From positions 225,935 through 289,934 of the forward strand of contig NZ_LKPJ01000003.1 of assembly GCF_001443045.1 (NCBI RefSeq): DNA of 64,000 nucleotides, written 5' to 3'. This DNA comes from Burkholderia ambifaria (GTDB lineage Bacteria; Pseudomonadota; Gammaproteobacteria; Burkholderiales; Burkholderiaceae). This document shows, piece by piece, positions 28,343 through 40,186 of this stretch. Numbering within the stretch: the stretch's first letter is position 1; every line of letters begins with the position of its first letter. The notes beneath the pieces were generated by a model. That model searched no databases. It saw only the letters and a program-made list of their open reading frames with translations, and was not told the origin of the DNA. The translations under genes were made by a program, and so were the position numbers.

Positions 28343-28651
28343 ATACCCGCCCTGCTCCGCCGCACGACGCGCATCGCGACCCTGTCGGCCGCGCTGCTCG
28401 TCGCGTGCGCTGCCCTGCCGCCTCCGGCGCACGCGTATCGCGCGTCGCCTGGCTATGGCAACGAAGCCGATCTCGACCGGCACGACACGTACCGCAATCG
28501 CGACGGCGACACCGTCCATGCGCCGGCCCATTCGAAATCGGGCCGCGTGCCCGAGGGTGCGAGCGCGCGCTGCCGCGACGGCACGTACAGCTTCAGCCGC
28601 CATCGGCGCGGCACCTGCTCGGGGCACGGCGGCGTCGCCGCGTGGCTATGA
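28343..28651 (+). CDS. Small exported DUF3761 protein with apparent ATA start
   Basis: 102 codons from 28343. A signal peptide (RRTTRIATLSAALLVACAAL, cleavage after PPPAHA) leads to a short basic region. The DUF3761 end ARCRDGTYSFSRHRRGTCSG is followed by a Gly-rich close and the terminal AAWL. No ATG, GTG or TTG opens this frame: a good GGAGAGAGACC site is followed at the right distance by ATA-CCC-GCC, where an ATG would be expected. Either ATA is used weakly, a CTG at 28352 is used, or a point change has silenced the gene. The frame is otherwise intact. Function unknown. Confidence 0.65.
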   Translation: MPALLRRTTRIATLSAALLVACAALPPPAHAYRASPGYGNEADLDRHDTYRNRDGDTVHAPAHSKSGRVPEGASARCRDGTYSFSRHRRGTCSGHGGVAAWL

Positions 28652-28838
28652 ACGCGGGTCGGCCGAATGGCCTGCGCGGTGCCAGCGGCAGCCGGCGGCG
28701 AAGTACAATACGCGCTCGCGCCGCCAACCCGCGGCGACGCCGCCGCGCCACGCGGCACGCTCCGTACCGAATCACCCGACGCCACGCACGCCCATGCGCT
28801 GCGCGGCAGTCTCAACCCTTTCTGACTTTCACACCGAA

Positions 28839-30506
<1,668 letters not shown>

Positions 30507-30583
30507 ACGGCGCGGCCCGGGCATCCGGCACTGCGGCAACGCAGAGCCGGGGGCCGAAAGCGGCCGCTCCCGGATCGACAAAA

Positions 30584-30613
30584 CGAAAAAGCGGGCTCCG
30601 GCTCGCTTTTTCG
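30584..30613. terminator. Bidirectional terminator between ettA and the HAD gene
   Basis: CGAAAAAGCG (30584-30593) pairs with CGCTTTTTCG (30604-30613), extended by inner GC pairs. It lies between convergent genes. Confidence 0.85.
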
Positions 30614-30636
30614 TCTGGCTATCGTTGCGTCACCGC

Positions 30637-31260
30637 CTACGCGAGCGCGCCCAGTTCGCGCAGGCGCGCCTCGGTCGCCGCCGCGCTCGTGTGATGAATG
30701 CCATGCCAGCCGAGCGCCGTCGCGGCCGCCGCGTTCTTCGCGTTGTCGTCGATGAACACGAGCTCGTGCGGCGCGATGCCCGGCAGGTGTGGATCGATGC
30801 GCGCATGCATTTCGCGATAGATCGCCGGATCGGGTTTCACGAGCTTCACGCGGCCCGACACGACGATGTCCTTGAAGCGCCGCAGCACCGGGAAGTTGTC
30901 CCACGCATACGGAAACGTCTGCGCGGACCAGTTGGTCAACCCGAAGAGCGGCATTCCCTGCGCGTCGAGCCGGTCGACGAGCGCTGCGCCTTCGTCGAGC
31001 ACGCCGCCGATCATCTCGTGCCAGCGCGCGTAGAACGCACGGATCAGCGCCTCGTGCGCCGGAAACTTCGCGACGAGCTCGCGCGTTCCCTCGTCGATCG
31101 TCTGCCCGCCGTCCTGACGGATCACCCAGTCCATCGCGCACACGTGCGTGAGGAACCAGCGACGCTCGGTTTCGTCCGGAATCAGCTGCCGGTACAGGTA
31201 TTCGGGGCTCCAGTCGATCAGCACGCCGCCGAAATCGAACACCACCGCCTTGATCGTCAT
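30637..31260 (-). CDS. HAD-family hydrolase (haloacid dehalogenase-like phosphatase)
   Basis: 207-residue HAD superfamily protein. The nucleophile motif is VVFDFGGVLIDW (note GG in place of the usual DxDxT/V second acid, as in the YihX group). Motif II is FGLTNWSAQT, motif III is KLVKPDPAIYREM, and motif IV is LVFIDDNAKNAAAA. The start at 31260 shares four bases with the stop of the isochorismatase-like gene. Related proteins dephosphorylate sugar phosphates or FMN; the substrate here is not evident. Confidence 0.9.
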   Translation of the reverse strand: MTIKAVVFDFGGVLIDWSPEYLYRQLIPDETERRWFLTHVCAMDWVIRQDGGQTIDEGTRELVAKFPAHEALIRAFYARWHEMIGGVLDEGAALVDRLDAQGMPLFGLTNWSAQTFPYAWDNFPVLRRFKDIVVSGRVKLVKPDPAIYREMHARIDPHLPGIAPHELVFIDDNAKNAAAATALGWHGIHHTSAAATEARLRELGALA

Positions 31261-31808
31261 GCGAACTCCGTGGCGAGCACATCGGCAAGCGGACGCGGCG
31301 TCACCGCATTGCCCGACAGCGTATTGTTTTCCCAGACGAAGTGATGATGCGCGACGATCTGCGCGGCCGACAGGTGCGTGCGCTCGTTCGTCGTGTGCAG
31401 GTCGGAGACGACGGTCGTCCGGTAGCCGAGCAGTGCCGCGCGACGCGCGGCCGAATCGACGCAGAACTCGGTCGCATAGCCGCAAATCAGCACCGAACGG
31501 ATGCCGCGGCCATCGAGTTGCGCGGCGAGCGGCGTGTCGTGGAACGAGTCGCTCATCTGCTTGCGGATGCGCCAGTCGGCGCGACCGACGATCAGCGCCT
31601 CATGCAGTTCCCAGCCGGGCGTGCCGGGCACGATGTCGTCGTCCGCATCGCCGTCATGCTGCACGAAGCATACGGGCGCGTTCGCCGCGCGCGCCGCCGC
31701 CGTCAGCCGGTTGATACCCGACACGACGTCGTCGAGCCGGTACGCGGGCCGTGCCCGCTGTACCAACCCGCGCTGCATGTCGATCACGATCACTGCGGTA
31801 TCTGCCAT
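31257..31808 (-). CDS. Isochorismatase-family cysteine hydrolase
   Basis: 183-residue cysteine hydrolase of the isochorismatase/nicotinamidase fold. The triad is visible: D10 (VIDMQRGL), K83 (IRKQMSDSF) and C116 (YATEFCVDSAARRA). The cis-peptide before the cysteine loop is also typical. It has neither the ArCP domain of EntB nor the metal-binding DxHxxxxxH of nicotinamidase, so the substrate is open. It overlaps the HAD gene by four bases (ATGA) and heads a two-gene unit. Confidence 0.88.
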   Translation of the reverse strand: MADTAVIVIDMQRGLVQRARPAYRLDDVVSGINRLTAAARAANAPVCFVQHDGDADDDIVPGTPGWELHEALIVGRADWRIRKQMSDSFHDTPLAAQLDGRGIRSVLICGYATEFCVDSAARRAALLGYRTTVVSDLHTTNERTHLSAAQIVAHHHFVWENNTLSGNAVTPRPLADVLATEFA

Positions 31809-31870
31809 CGGTTGCCCTCTCGATCACGGTCCGGCCGTCGTGCGGCCGGTGCCGCGCGTTGTGCGTGGAA

Positions 31871-33655
31871 TCAGATCGGCTGCGTGCGTGCGTCGAGCCA
31901 CGCCTTCGCGTCGCCGCTCACGTGCCGACCGACACGCTCGCGCACGGTCGCGTGATACGCGTTCAGCCACGCACGCTCTTCTTCATGCAGCATCTCGAGC
32001 AGCACGCAGCGCGTGTCGATCGGGCACAACGTGAGCGTCTCGAACGCGAGGAAATCGCCGAACTCGGTCTGCCCGCTCGCGCGGTTCACGACCAGGTTCT
32101 CGATCCGGATGCCCCATTTGCCGGGCCGGTACACGCCCGGCTCGATCGACGTGATCATCCCCTCTTCCATTGCCGTGTACGGCTCGGCCGGCGCGTAGTG
32201 CGAGATGACCTGCGGGCCCTCGTGCACGTTCAGGAAGTAGCCGACGCCGTGGCCGGTGCCGTGACCGTAGTCGAGCCCTGCCGCCCACATCGGCGCGCGC
32301 GCGATCGCGTCGAGCATCGGCGAGCGGATGCCGCGCGGAAAACGTGCGCGCGACAGCGCCATCATCGACTTCAGCACGATCGTGAAATCGCGGCGCTGCA
32401 GGTCGGTAATCGTGCCGACCGGCACGACGCGCGTGATGTCGGTCGTGCCGGTCGTGTACTGACCGCCCGAATCGATGAGCAGCAGGCCGTCGCCGGCGAT
32501 CGTCGCATGCGACTCGGCCGTCGCGCGGTAGTGCGGCATCGCGCCGTTCGCGTTGAAGCCGGCGATCGTCGCGAAGCTCGGCGACACGTAGCCGGGGCGC
32601 CGTGCGCGCGCGGCCGTGAGCTTCTCGTCGATCGTCAGTTCGGTGATCGTCTCGCGGTGCACGGCCTGCTCGAACCACGCGAAGAATTCGGCGAGCGCGG
32701 CGCCGTCGTGCTCCATCGTCACACGCACGTGCTCGATCTCGGTGGATGTCTTGCGCGACTTCGCGAACGTCGACGGGTTCACGGCCTCGATCAGCTTCAC
32801 GCCGGCCGGCACGGCCTCGAGCGTGCCGAACGTCACGCGGCGCGGATCGATCAGCAGCGTCGCGCCGTCGGGCAGCGCCGCGAGCGACGCGCGCGCGGCA
32901 TCGTACGCGCGAACCTCGACGCCGTCCTGCGCGAGCGATGCAGCCAACGCCGGCGACACCTTGCCGTCGGCGACGAACAGCGTCGCGCGATCGGTGCCGA
33001 TCATCGCGTGCGCGACGAACACGGGATTGAAGTTGACATCGGCCCCGCGCAGGTTGAACAACCAGGCGAGATCGTCGAGCGTCGATACGAAATGCCATTG
33101 CGCGCCCTGCTCGTGCATCGCACGGCGCACTTCCGCGAGCTTGCTTGCGCGCGTCGTGTCGGCCTGCGGCGCCACGTGCTCGAACACCGCATCGCCCGGC
33201 AGCCCCGGGCGCTCCGGCCAGATCGCGTCGAGCAGGTCGAGATCGGTGCGCAGCGCGATGCCGCGTGCGCTCAGCGCGGCTGTCAGCACGCGTGCCGCGG
33301 CGACGCCGAGCACGGCGCCGTCGACGCCGACCGTCGCACCGGCCGGCACGTTCTGCGCGAGCCAGTCGACATGCGGCGCGCTCTGCTGCCCGCCCGTCAT
33401 CTTCATCAGCTGGACGCCCGTGCCGGCCAGTTCGGCCTCGGCCTGCACCCAGTAACGGCTATCGACCCACAAGCCCGCGAAATCCGCGGTCACGACCAGC
33501 GTGCCGACCGAGCCCGTGAACCCGGACAGCCAGCGGCGCGCCTGCCAGCGTTCGGGCAGGTACTCGGACAGGTGAGGATCGGCGGACGGCACGAGATAGG
33601 CGGCCAGGTCCTCGCGGACCATCGCGCCGCGCAGCAGCGCGAGGCGGGCCGGCAC
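31871..33655 (-). CDS. Aminopeptidase P-family Xaa-Pro peptidase, 5' end rearranged
   Basis: M24B peptidase of the long three-domain aminopeptidase P type. It removes N-terminal residues before proline. Two creatinase-like N-terminal domains precede the pita-bread domain, whose metal ligands lie in LLIDSGGQYTTGTTDITR, GHGTGHGVGYFLNVHEGP and the late IEPGVYRPGKWGIRIEN. I place the start at a GTG at 33655 (VPARLALLRG), giving 594 residues, but no ribosome-binding site supports it. Upstream the frame runs, without ATG, into a small membrane-protein gene in another frame. The native first residues seem lost in a deletion. Confidence 0.8.
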   Translation of the reverse strand: MPARLALLRGAMVREDLAAYLVPSADPHLSEYLPERWQARRWLSGFTGSVGTLVVTADFAGLWVDSRYWVQAEAELAGTGVQLMKMTGGQQSAPHVDWLAQNVPAGATVGVDGAVLGVAAARVLTAALSARGIALRTDLDLLDAIWPERPGLPGDAVFEHVAPQADTTRASKLAEVRRAMHEQGAQWHFVSTLDDLAWLFNLRGADVNFNPVFVAHAMIGTDRATLFVADGKVSPALAASLAQDGVEVRAYDAARASLAALPDGATLLIDPRRVTFGTLEAVPAGVKLIEAVNPSTFAKSRKTSTEIEHVRVTMEHDGAALAEFFAWFEQAVHRETITELTIDEKLTAARARRPGYVSPSFATIAGFNANGAMPHYRATAESHATIAGDGLLLIDSGGQYTTGTTDITRVVPVGTITDLQRRDFTIVLKSMMALSRARFPRGIRSPMLDAIARAPMWAAGLDYGHGTGHGVGYFLNVHEGPQVISHYAPAEPYTAMEEGMITSIEPGVYRPGKWGIRIENLVVNRASGQTEFGDFLAFETLTLCPIDTRCVLLEMLHEEERAWLNAYHATVRERVGRHVSGDAKAWLDARTQPI

Positions 33656-33668
33656 CGGCGAGGCTTCT

Positions 33669-33806
33669 GCGTGCGGCGGCGGCGCCTGCGATACCGACCA
33701 GCACCACGATCCACCATGCCGGCCGGCCCGTGCGCCGCATCGGATGCAGCCACCGGCCGAACAGCCCGACAGCCGCTCCCAGGACAAGGATTCCAAACCA
33801 GTTCAT
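33669..33806 (-). pseudogene. Truncated GlsB/YeaQ/YmgE-like small membrane protein gene
   Basis: From an ATG at 33806 the frame encodes MNWFGILVLGAAVGLFGRW and then a second hydrophobic segment WWIVVLVGIAGAAAA, the pattern of transglycosylase-associated (GlsB/YeaQ/YmgE) membrane proteins of about 80-90 residues. After about 46 residues it passes into sequence that belongs, in another frame, to the aminopeptidase. Formally the frame stays open to 33459, giving a chimeric 115-residue product. It looks like the 5' part of a gene cut by a deletion. Confidence 0.6.
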
Positions 33807-33977
33807 TCAACGCCTTCTATAAATTCAGATTCGTCCCATAGGCGTGAACGTTGCCAGCGGCTAGCATCGATTCATCCATCGAACCCGAGACCAGCCGGGC
33901 GCCGCGAACATTCGAGTGTATGGGCCGACCTGACATTATGGCAAGCGCGCACCGGCAGCCGTATTGAAGAAATCCTC

Positions 33978-34739
33978 ATGCGAATCGCCCTGATCGATCC
34001 GGAGGCGCGTCATGCTGCGCTCCTGAACCGCCTGCTCTTCGCCGGCGGTCATGTGTGCCACGCGTTTGCGTCCAGCGCGGCATTCTTCGAGTGGCTCGCC
34101 ACCGATACCTGCGACATGCTGATCACCGGCCACTGGGCCGGCGATCAACCGGCCGAGGAAGTCATCCCGCGCGCGCAGACGATCCTGCCCGGGCTGCCGG
34201 CCATCGTCGTGATGCAGTTGCCGCGCGAAAGCGAAGTCGTGTCGTGCCTGCACGCAGGCGCCGACGACTGCCTCGTGCGGCCGGTGAGCGGGCCCGAGCT
34301 GCTCGCACGGGTCAACGCGCTGAGCCGGCGCGCCGGGGTCCGGCGGCCGCCGAATCGCTCGCGCGAAATGTATGGAGAATACGCGTTCGATGCGACCCAC
34401 GGCCTCGTGCGCTTCGGCGACGCGGTCGTCTCGCTCACGCCGAAGGAGTTCCGCTTCGCGCAGCTGCTGTTCGCAAACCTGTCCCGCCCCGTGTCGCGGG
34501 CCCATATCCTCGAAACGGTCTGGGCCTGCCGCCGCGACATGAAGTCGCGCACCCTCGACACCCATGCGTCGCGGTTGCGCAGCAAACTGCAGTTGTTTCC
34601 GGAGCGCGGCTACCGGCTTCTGCCGCTCTATGGCTTTGGCTATCAGCTCGATCGCGTGCCGATCGAGCCCCCAAATTCGAGGCCACGCCACACTGATGCT
34701 CAGTATGCCGCGAGTGAGGAAATCGCTGAAACGCTATAA
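33978..34739 (+). CDS. OmpR-type regulator with degenerate receiver domain
   Basis: 253 residues: an N-terminal receiver-like domain (1-115) and a C-terminal OmpR/PhoB winged helix (about 135-225, with LTPKEFRFAQLLFANLSRPVS and TLDTHASRLRSKL). The receiver lacks the phosphorylation site. In D46-MLIT-G51 a glycine stands where the aspartate belongs, the acidic pair near the start is reduced to one Asp (LIDPEA), and the conserved Lys is Arg (CLVRPVS). So it should act without phosphorylation. No sensor kinase gene is adjacent. The start at 33978 opens the receiver fold directly. Its stop overlaps the hemA -10 box. Confidence 0.85.
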   Translation: MRIALIDPEARHAALLNRLLFAGGHVCHAFASSAAFFEWLATDTCDMLITGHWAGDQPAEEVIPRAQTILPGLPAIVVMQLPRESEVVSCLHAGADDCLVRPVSGPELLARVNALSRRAGVRRPPNRSREMYGEYAFDATHGLVRFGDAVVSLTPKEFRFAQLLFANLSRPVSRAHILETVWACRRDMKSRTLDTHASRLRSKLQLFPERGYRLLPLYGFGYQLDRVPIEPPNSRPRHTDAQYAASEEIAETL

Positions 34740-34740
34740 T
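34735..34740 (+). promoter_or_regulatory. -10 box (TATAAT) of hemA overlapping the regulator stop codon
   Basis: A perfect TATAAT covers the TAA stop of the OmpR-type gene, 26 bases before the hemA ATG. No good -35 hexamer is seen 16-18 bases upstream, so an activator may be needed or the promoter is weak. Confidence 0.5.
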
Positions 34741-34750
34741 ATGGGGCTAA

Positions 34751-36064
<1,314 letters not shown>

Positions 36065-36145
36065 CGCCGGTCGGTTGCCCTGCCGCCGGCCGCGAGCCGG
36101 CCTATCCTTTCCGAATACCCTTGCCCGGGAGCGCCGCTCCACACC

Positions 36146-37228
36146 ATGAAGACGAGCATGCAACGCAAGCTCGACCAGCTGTCTACCCGGCTGGCCGAAC
36201 TGAACGACCTGCTGAGCCGCGAAAACGTCACGGCCGACCTCGACCAGTACCGCAAGCTGACGCGCGAACACGCGGAACTCGGCCCGGTCGTCGAGCAGTA
36301 CGCACTGTGGCGCCAGTCGCGCAGCGACGAGACGGCCGCGCAGGAGTTGCTCTCCGATGCATCGATGCGCGATTTCGCCGAAGACGAGATTCGCAGCGCA
36401 CGTGAGCGCATGGTCCGCCTCGAAGGCGAGTTGCAGAAGATGCTGCTGCCGAAGGACCCGAACGACGACCGCAACATTTTCCTCGAAATCCGTGCGGGCA
36501 CCGGCGGCGACGAATCGGCGCTGTTCGCGGGCGACCTGCTGCGCATGTACCTGCGCTTCGCGGAACGCCTGCGCTGGCAGGTCGAGATGATGTCGGAGAG
36601 CCCGTCGGATCTCGGTGGCTACAAGGAAGTGATCGTGCGGATTGCGGGCCAGGGCGCGTACTCGCGCCTGAAGTTCGAATCGGGCGGCCATCGCGTGCAG
36701 CGCGTGCCGGCAACCGAGACGCAGGGGCGCATCCACACGTCCGCATGCACGGTCGCGGTGATGCCGGAAGCCGACGAGATCGGCGAGGTCGAGATCAATC
36801 CGGCCGACCTGCGGATCGACACGTTCCGCGCGTCGGGCGCGGGCGGCCAGCACATCAACAAGACCGATTCGGCCGTGCGCGTCACGCACATCCCGACCGG
36901 GATCGTCGTCGAGTGCCAGGACGACCGCTCGCAGCACAAGAACAAGGATCGCGCGCTGAAGGTGCTCGCCGCGCGGATCAAGGACAAGCAGTATCACGAG
37001 CAGCACGCGAAGGAAGCGGCGACGCGCAAGAGCCTGATCGGCTCCGGCGACCGCTCGGAGCGGATCCGCACGTACAACTTCCCACAGGGCCGGATGACCG
37101 ACCACCGGATCAACCTGACGCTGTACCGGCTCGAGGCGCTGATGGACGGCGATCTCGACGAACTGATCGGCGCGCTCGTCAGCGAGCACCAGGCCGAACT
37201 GCTCGCGTCGCTCGGCGACACCGACTGA
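36146..37228 (+). CDS. prfA: Peptide chain release factor 1
   Basis: 360-residue class I release factor that reads UAA and UAG. The peptidyl-tRNA hydrolysis motif GGQ is at residues 233-235 ([16 protein letters not shown]), with its glutamine available for methylation by PrmC, the next gene. The codon-recognition PAT-type motif is in [15 protein letters not shown]. Length is normal. It is seven bases from prmC. Confidence 0.97.
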   Translation: MKTSMQRKLDQLSTRLAELNDLLSRENVTADLDQYRKLTREHAELGPVVEQYALWRQSRSDETAAQELLSDASMRDFAEDEIRSARERMVRLEGELQKMLLPKDPNDDRNIFLEIRAGTGGDESALFAGDLLRMYLRFAERLRWQVEMMSESPSDLGGYKEVIVRIAGQGAYSRLKFESGGHRVQRVPATETQGRIHTSACTVAVMPEADEIGEVEINPADLRIDTFRASGAGGQHINKTDSAVRVTHIPTGIVVECQDDRSQHKNKDRALKVLAARIKDKQYHEQHAKEAATRKSLIGSGDRSERIRTYNFPQGRMTDHRINLTLYRLEALMDGDLDELIGALVSEHQAELLASLGDTD

Positions 37229-37235
37229 GGCCGCG

Positions 37236-38078
37236 ATGTCCGACACCACCGCCGACGACCTGCTGCGTGCATCGCCGCTCGACCCGGTCGATGCACGCGT
37301 GCTGCTCGCGTACGCGCTCGGCTGGACGCGAACGCAACTCATCACGCGCGGCGACGTCCCGCTCGAGCCTGCCGCGATCGAGCGCTTCCGCGCCCTCGAA
37401 GCGCGCCGCGTGGCCGGCGAGCCGGTCGCGCAGCTCGTCGGGATGCGCGAATTCTTCGGCCGGCCGTTCGACGTGACGCCCGACGTGCTGATTCCGCGCC
37501 CCGAAACCGAACTGCTCGTCGAAGCGGCGCTCGATGCGATCGACGGACGGCCGCATCCGGCCGTGCTCGATCTCGGCACCGGCAGCGGCGCGATCGCCGT
37601 GTCGATCGCGGCAGAACGGCCTGACGCACGCGTTTGGGCGCTCGACCGTTCGTCGGCCGCGCTCGAAGTCGCGCAGCACAACGCGGACAAGCTGCTCGAC
37701 GCGCGCCGCCCCGGCGGCCCGCTGCACTGGCTGCGGAGCGACTGGTACGCCGCGCTCGACCCGGCACTCGCGTTCGACACGATCGTCAGCAACCCGCCGT
37801 ACATCGCGCGGCACGATCCGCACCTCGCGCAGGGCGACCTGCGTTTCGAGCCGCGCGGCGCGCTCACCGACGACGCCGACGGCCTGAGCGCGATCCGCAC
37901 GATCGTCGCAGGCGCCGGCGCCTACCTGAAACCGGGCGGCACGCTCTGGATCGAGCACGGCTACGACCAGGCCGAAGCCGTCCGCGCGCTGCTCGTGTCA
38001 CGCGGCTTCGTCGCGGTCGAATCGCTCACCGATCTGGCTGCGATCGAACGCACGACAGGCGGCCGCCGGCCCGGCTGA
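37236..38078 (+). CDS. prmC: Release factor glutamine methyltransferase
   Basis: 280-residue PrmC/HemK that methylates the GGQ glutamine of release factors. The SAM motif is VLDLGTGSGAIAVSIAAERP and the substrate motif is IVSNPPYIARHDPHL. The N-terminal helical domain ends in FFGRPFDVTPDVLIPRPETE, the family hallmark. It starts seven bases after prfA, its substrate gene, and is surely cotranscribed. Confidence 0.96.
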   Translation: MSDTTADDLLRASPLDPVDARVLLAYALGWTRTQLITRGDVPLEPAAIERFRALEARRVAGEPVAQLVGMREFFGRPFDVTPDVLIPRPETELLVEAALDAIDGRPHPAVLDLGTGSGAIAVSIAAERPDARVWALDRSSAALEVAQHNADKLLDARRPGGPLHWLRSDWYAALDPALAFDTIVSNPPYIARHDPHLAQGDLRFEPRGALTDDADGLSAIRTIVAGAGAYLKPGGTLWIEHGYDQAEAVRALLVSRGFVAVESLTDLAAIERTTGGRRPG

Positions 38079-38145
38079 TGGCCCGCCCGCCCGGTTGAAA
38101 TCCGCTATCATTTCGTTCTAACGCCCCGCAAACGCAAGGTCAGTC

Positions 38146-38457
38146 ATGGACACCCAACAACGTATCAAGCAAATCGTCGACGAAAACCAGGTCGTGCTCT
38201 TCATGAAGGGCAACGCGCAATTCCCGATGTGCGGCTTCTCGGGCCGCGCCGTGCAGGTGCTGAAAGCCTGCGGCGTCGACCAGTTCAAGACGGTCAACGT
38301 GCTCGAGGACGACGAAATCCGCCAGGGCATCAAGGAATTCTCGAACTGGCCGACCATCCCGCAGCTGTACGTGAAGGGCGAATTCATCGGCGGCTCGGAC
38401 ATCATGATGGAGATGTACCAGTCGGGCGAACTGCAGCAACTGTTCGCCGCCGCGTAA
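38146..38457 (+). CDS. grxD: Monothiol glutaredoxin (Grx4 type)
   Basis: 103-residue CGFS glutaredoxin that binds and transfers [2Fe-2S] clusters with glutathione. The active site is C29-GFS in [12 protein letters not shown]. The glutathione-contact segments [19 protein letters not shown] are intact. A TATCAT -10-like box lies at 38105-38110, so it may have its own promoter inside the hemA run. Confidence 0.96.
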   Translation: MDTQQRIKQIVDENQVVLFMKGNAQFPMCGFSGRAVQVLKACGVDQFKTVNVLEDDEIRQGIKEFSNWPTIPQLYVKGEFIGGSDIMMEMYQSGELQQLFAAA

Positions 38458-38470
38458 CGCCCCCTTCCCG

Positions 38471-39067
38471 ATGGCATCTCCCAGCGCGCCGCCACGCCGG
38501 CTGATCGTCGCGATCACCGGCGCCACCGGCGCGGTCTACGGCGTGCGGCTGCTTGAATTGCTGCGCGCCGCCGGCGGCGTCGAAACGCATCTGCTGGTTT
38601 CGAACGCCGGCTGGCTCAATATCCAGCATGAACTGAAGCTGTCGAAGGCCGAGGTCGAAAGCCGTGCGGATGTCGTGCATTCGGTGCGCGATGTCGGCGC
38701 AACGATCGCATCGGGTTCGTTCGCGACCGACGGGATGGTGATCGCACCCTGCTCGATGAAGACGCTCGCGAGCGTCGCACACGGGCTGTCGGACAACCTG
38801 ATCACGCGCGCAGCCGACGTCACGCTGAAGGAACGCCGCCGTCTCGTGTTGATGGTGCGCGAAACGCCGTTCAACCTCGCGCATCTGCGCAACATGACCG
38901 CCGTGACCGAAATGGGCGGCATCGTGTTTCCGCCGCTACCCGCGTTCTACGCAATGCCGAAGACGATCGAGGAACTCGTCGACCAGACCGTCACGCGCGT
39001 GCTCGACCTGTTCGCGCTCAGTGCGCCGATGACGCCGCCGTGGGCCGGCATCCGGCCCGCACAGTAA
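38471..39067 (+). CDS. ubiX: Flavin prenyltransferase UbiX
   Basis: 198-residue UbiX/Pad1 protein. It prenylates FMN to the cofactor that UbiD-type decarboxylases need, here most likely for ubiquinone synthesis. The FMN motif is IVAITGATGAVYGVRLLE. APCSMKTLASVAHGLSDNLITRAADV and RETPFNLAHLRNM are conserved. It starts 13 bases after grxD. No ubiD is in the window. Confidence 0.94.
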   Translation: MASPSAPPRRLIVAITGATGAVYGVRLLELLRAAGGVETHLLVSNAGWLNIQHELKLSKAEVESRADVVHSVRDVGATIASGSFATDGMVIAPCSMKTLASVAHGLSDNLITRAADVTLKERRRLVLMVRETPFNLAHLRNMTAVTEMGGIVFPPLPAFYAMPKTIEELVDQTVTRVLDLFALSAPMTPPWAGIRPAQ

Positions 39068-39285
39068 GCTGCTCGACGCGGCGCTTGCGTACCGTTCTTC
39101 ACGCATCTCCGCCGATTCGGCCGCCTTCCGGCTCGATCGAGCCCATCAGGCCCCGCCTGCTCTCGTGCCTGCGGAATCGGTCACATTATTAACCGGCGGG
39201 ATTCAATCAAATTCCACTCCGCGGGTTTATCAATGCGTGGTGCGCGCCTATAGTCACATGCAAACCCTTTTTGCCGGCTCCCACC

Positions 39286-40077
39286 ATGAACCGCTTGCCC
39301 TCGCTTTACCTGTCCCACGGCGCGCCGACGCTGCCGATCGACCCGACGCTGCCATCCGGCGCGTTCACATACCTCGGTGCCGAATTGCCGCGCCCGCGCG
39401 CGGTGCTGATGCTGTCCGCGCACTGGGGCACGCAGCAGCCGGTCGCGAGCGTGGCCGCACAGCCGGAAACGATCCATGACTTCCATGGCTTCCCGCGCGC
39501 GCTGTACGAGATCCGCTATCCGGCACCCGGCGCGCCCGAGGTCGCCGAACGGGCGGCCACGCTGCTGAACGCAGCCGGCATCGCGACCGCCACGACCGAG
39601 CACGGCCTTGACCATGGCGCGTGGGTGCCGATGCTGCTGATGTTTCCGGAGGCGGACGTACCGGTCGCGCAGCTATCGATCCAGCCGCGCGCGGACGCCG
39701 CCCATCACTTCGCGCTCGGCCGCGCGCTGCGGCCGCTGCGCGACGAAGGCGTGATGGTGATTGGCTCGGGCCAGATCACGCACAACCTGCGCGAAGCCGA
39801 TTTCGGTGCGGCGCCCGAGGATGCGGACCCGCGCGTCGCGGAGTTCACCGGCTGGTTCGAGGCGAAGCTTGCCGCACGCGATGTGGATGCACTACTCGAC
39901 TATCGCCGGCAGGCGCCGCACGCGGTACTGATGCACCCGACCGACGAACACCTGCTGCCGGTGTTCACCGCGCTCGGTGCGGCCGACGACGATTACCGGC
40001 TGGGCATCCAGTCGCTCGGCACGTATCAACGCGTGCTCGCGATGACGAACTACGTGTTCGCGAGCGCGGCCGCCTGA
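39286..40077 (+). CDS. ygiD: DODA-type extradiol ring-opening dioxygenase (YgiD family)
   Basis: 263-residue class III extradiol dioxygenase of the DODA/YgiD group, metal-dependent. Metal ligands fit H11 (LSHGAPTLPID), H50-region (LSAHWG) and a later His (GLDHGAWVPMLL). The ATG at 39286 is chosen over a TTG at 39271 because the family begins at this point. E. coli YgiD cleaves L-DOPA; the natural substrate here is unknown. A TATAGT -10-like box is at 39250-39255 and a terminator follows. Confidence 0.88.
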   Translation: MNRLPSLYLSHGAPTLPIDPTLPSGAFTYLGAELPRPRAVLMLSAHWGTQQPVASVAAQPETIHDFHGFPRALYEIRYPAPGAPEVAERAATLLNAAGIATATTEHGLDHGAWVPMLLMFPEADVPVAQLSIQPRADAAHHFALGRALRPLRDEGVMVIGSGQITHNLREADFGAAPEDADPRVAEFTGWFEAKLAARDVDALLDYRRQAPHAVLMHPTDEHLLPVFTALGAADDDYRLGIQSLGTYQRVLAMTNYVFASAAA

Positions 40078-40107
40078 GTCGCGCGGCACAACCGGCGACC
40101 ACAAACG

Positions 40108-40143
40108 AAAAGCCCGCCCGAGCATCGCTCGGGCGGGCTTTTT
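40108..40143. terminator. Bidirectional terminator between ygiD and the permease
   Basis: A 16-bp perfect stem (40108-40123 with 40127-40142) closes a 3-base loop, with A and T runs on the flanks. It serves two convergent genes. Confidence 0.92.
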
Positions 40144-40186
40144 CCTGCACTTTCCGCCACCGCCGATTCCGGTGGCAGATCAGGCG

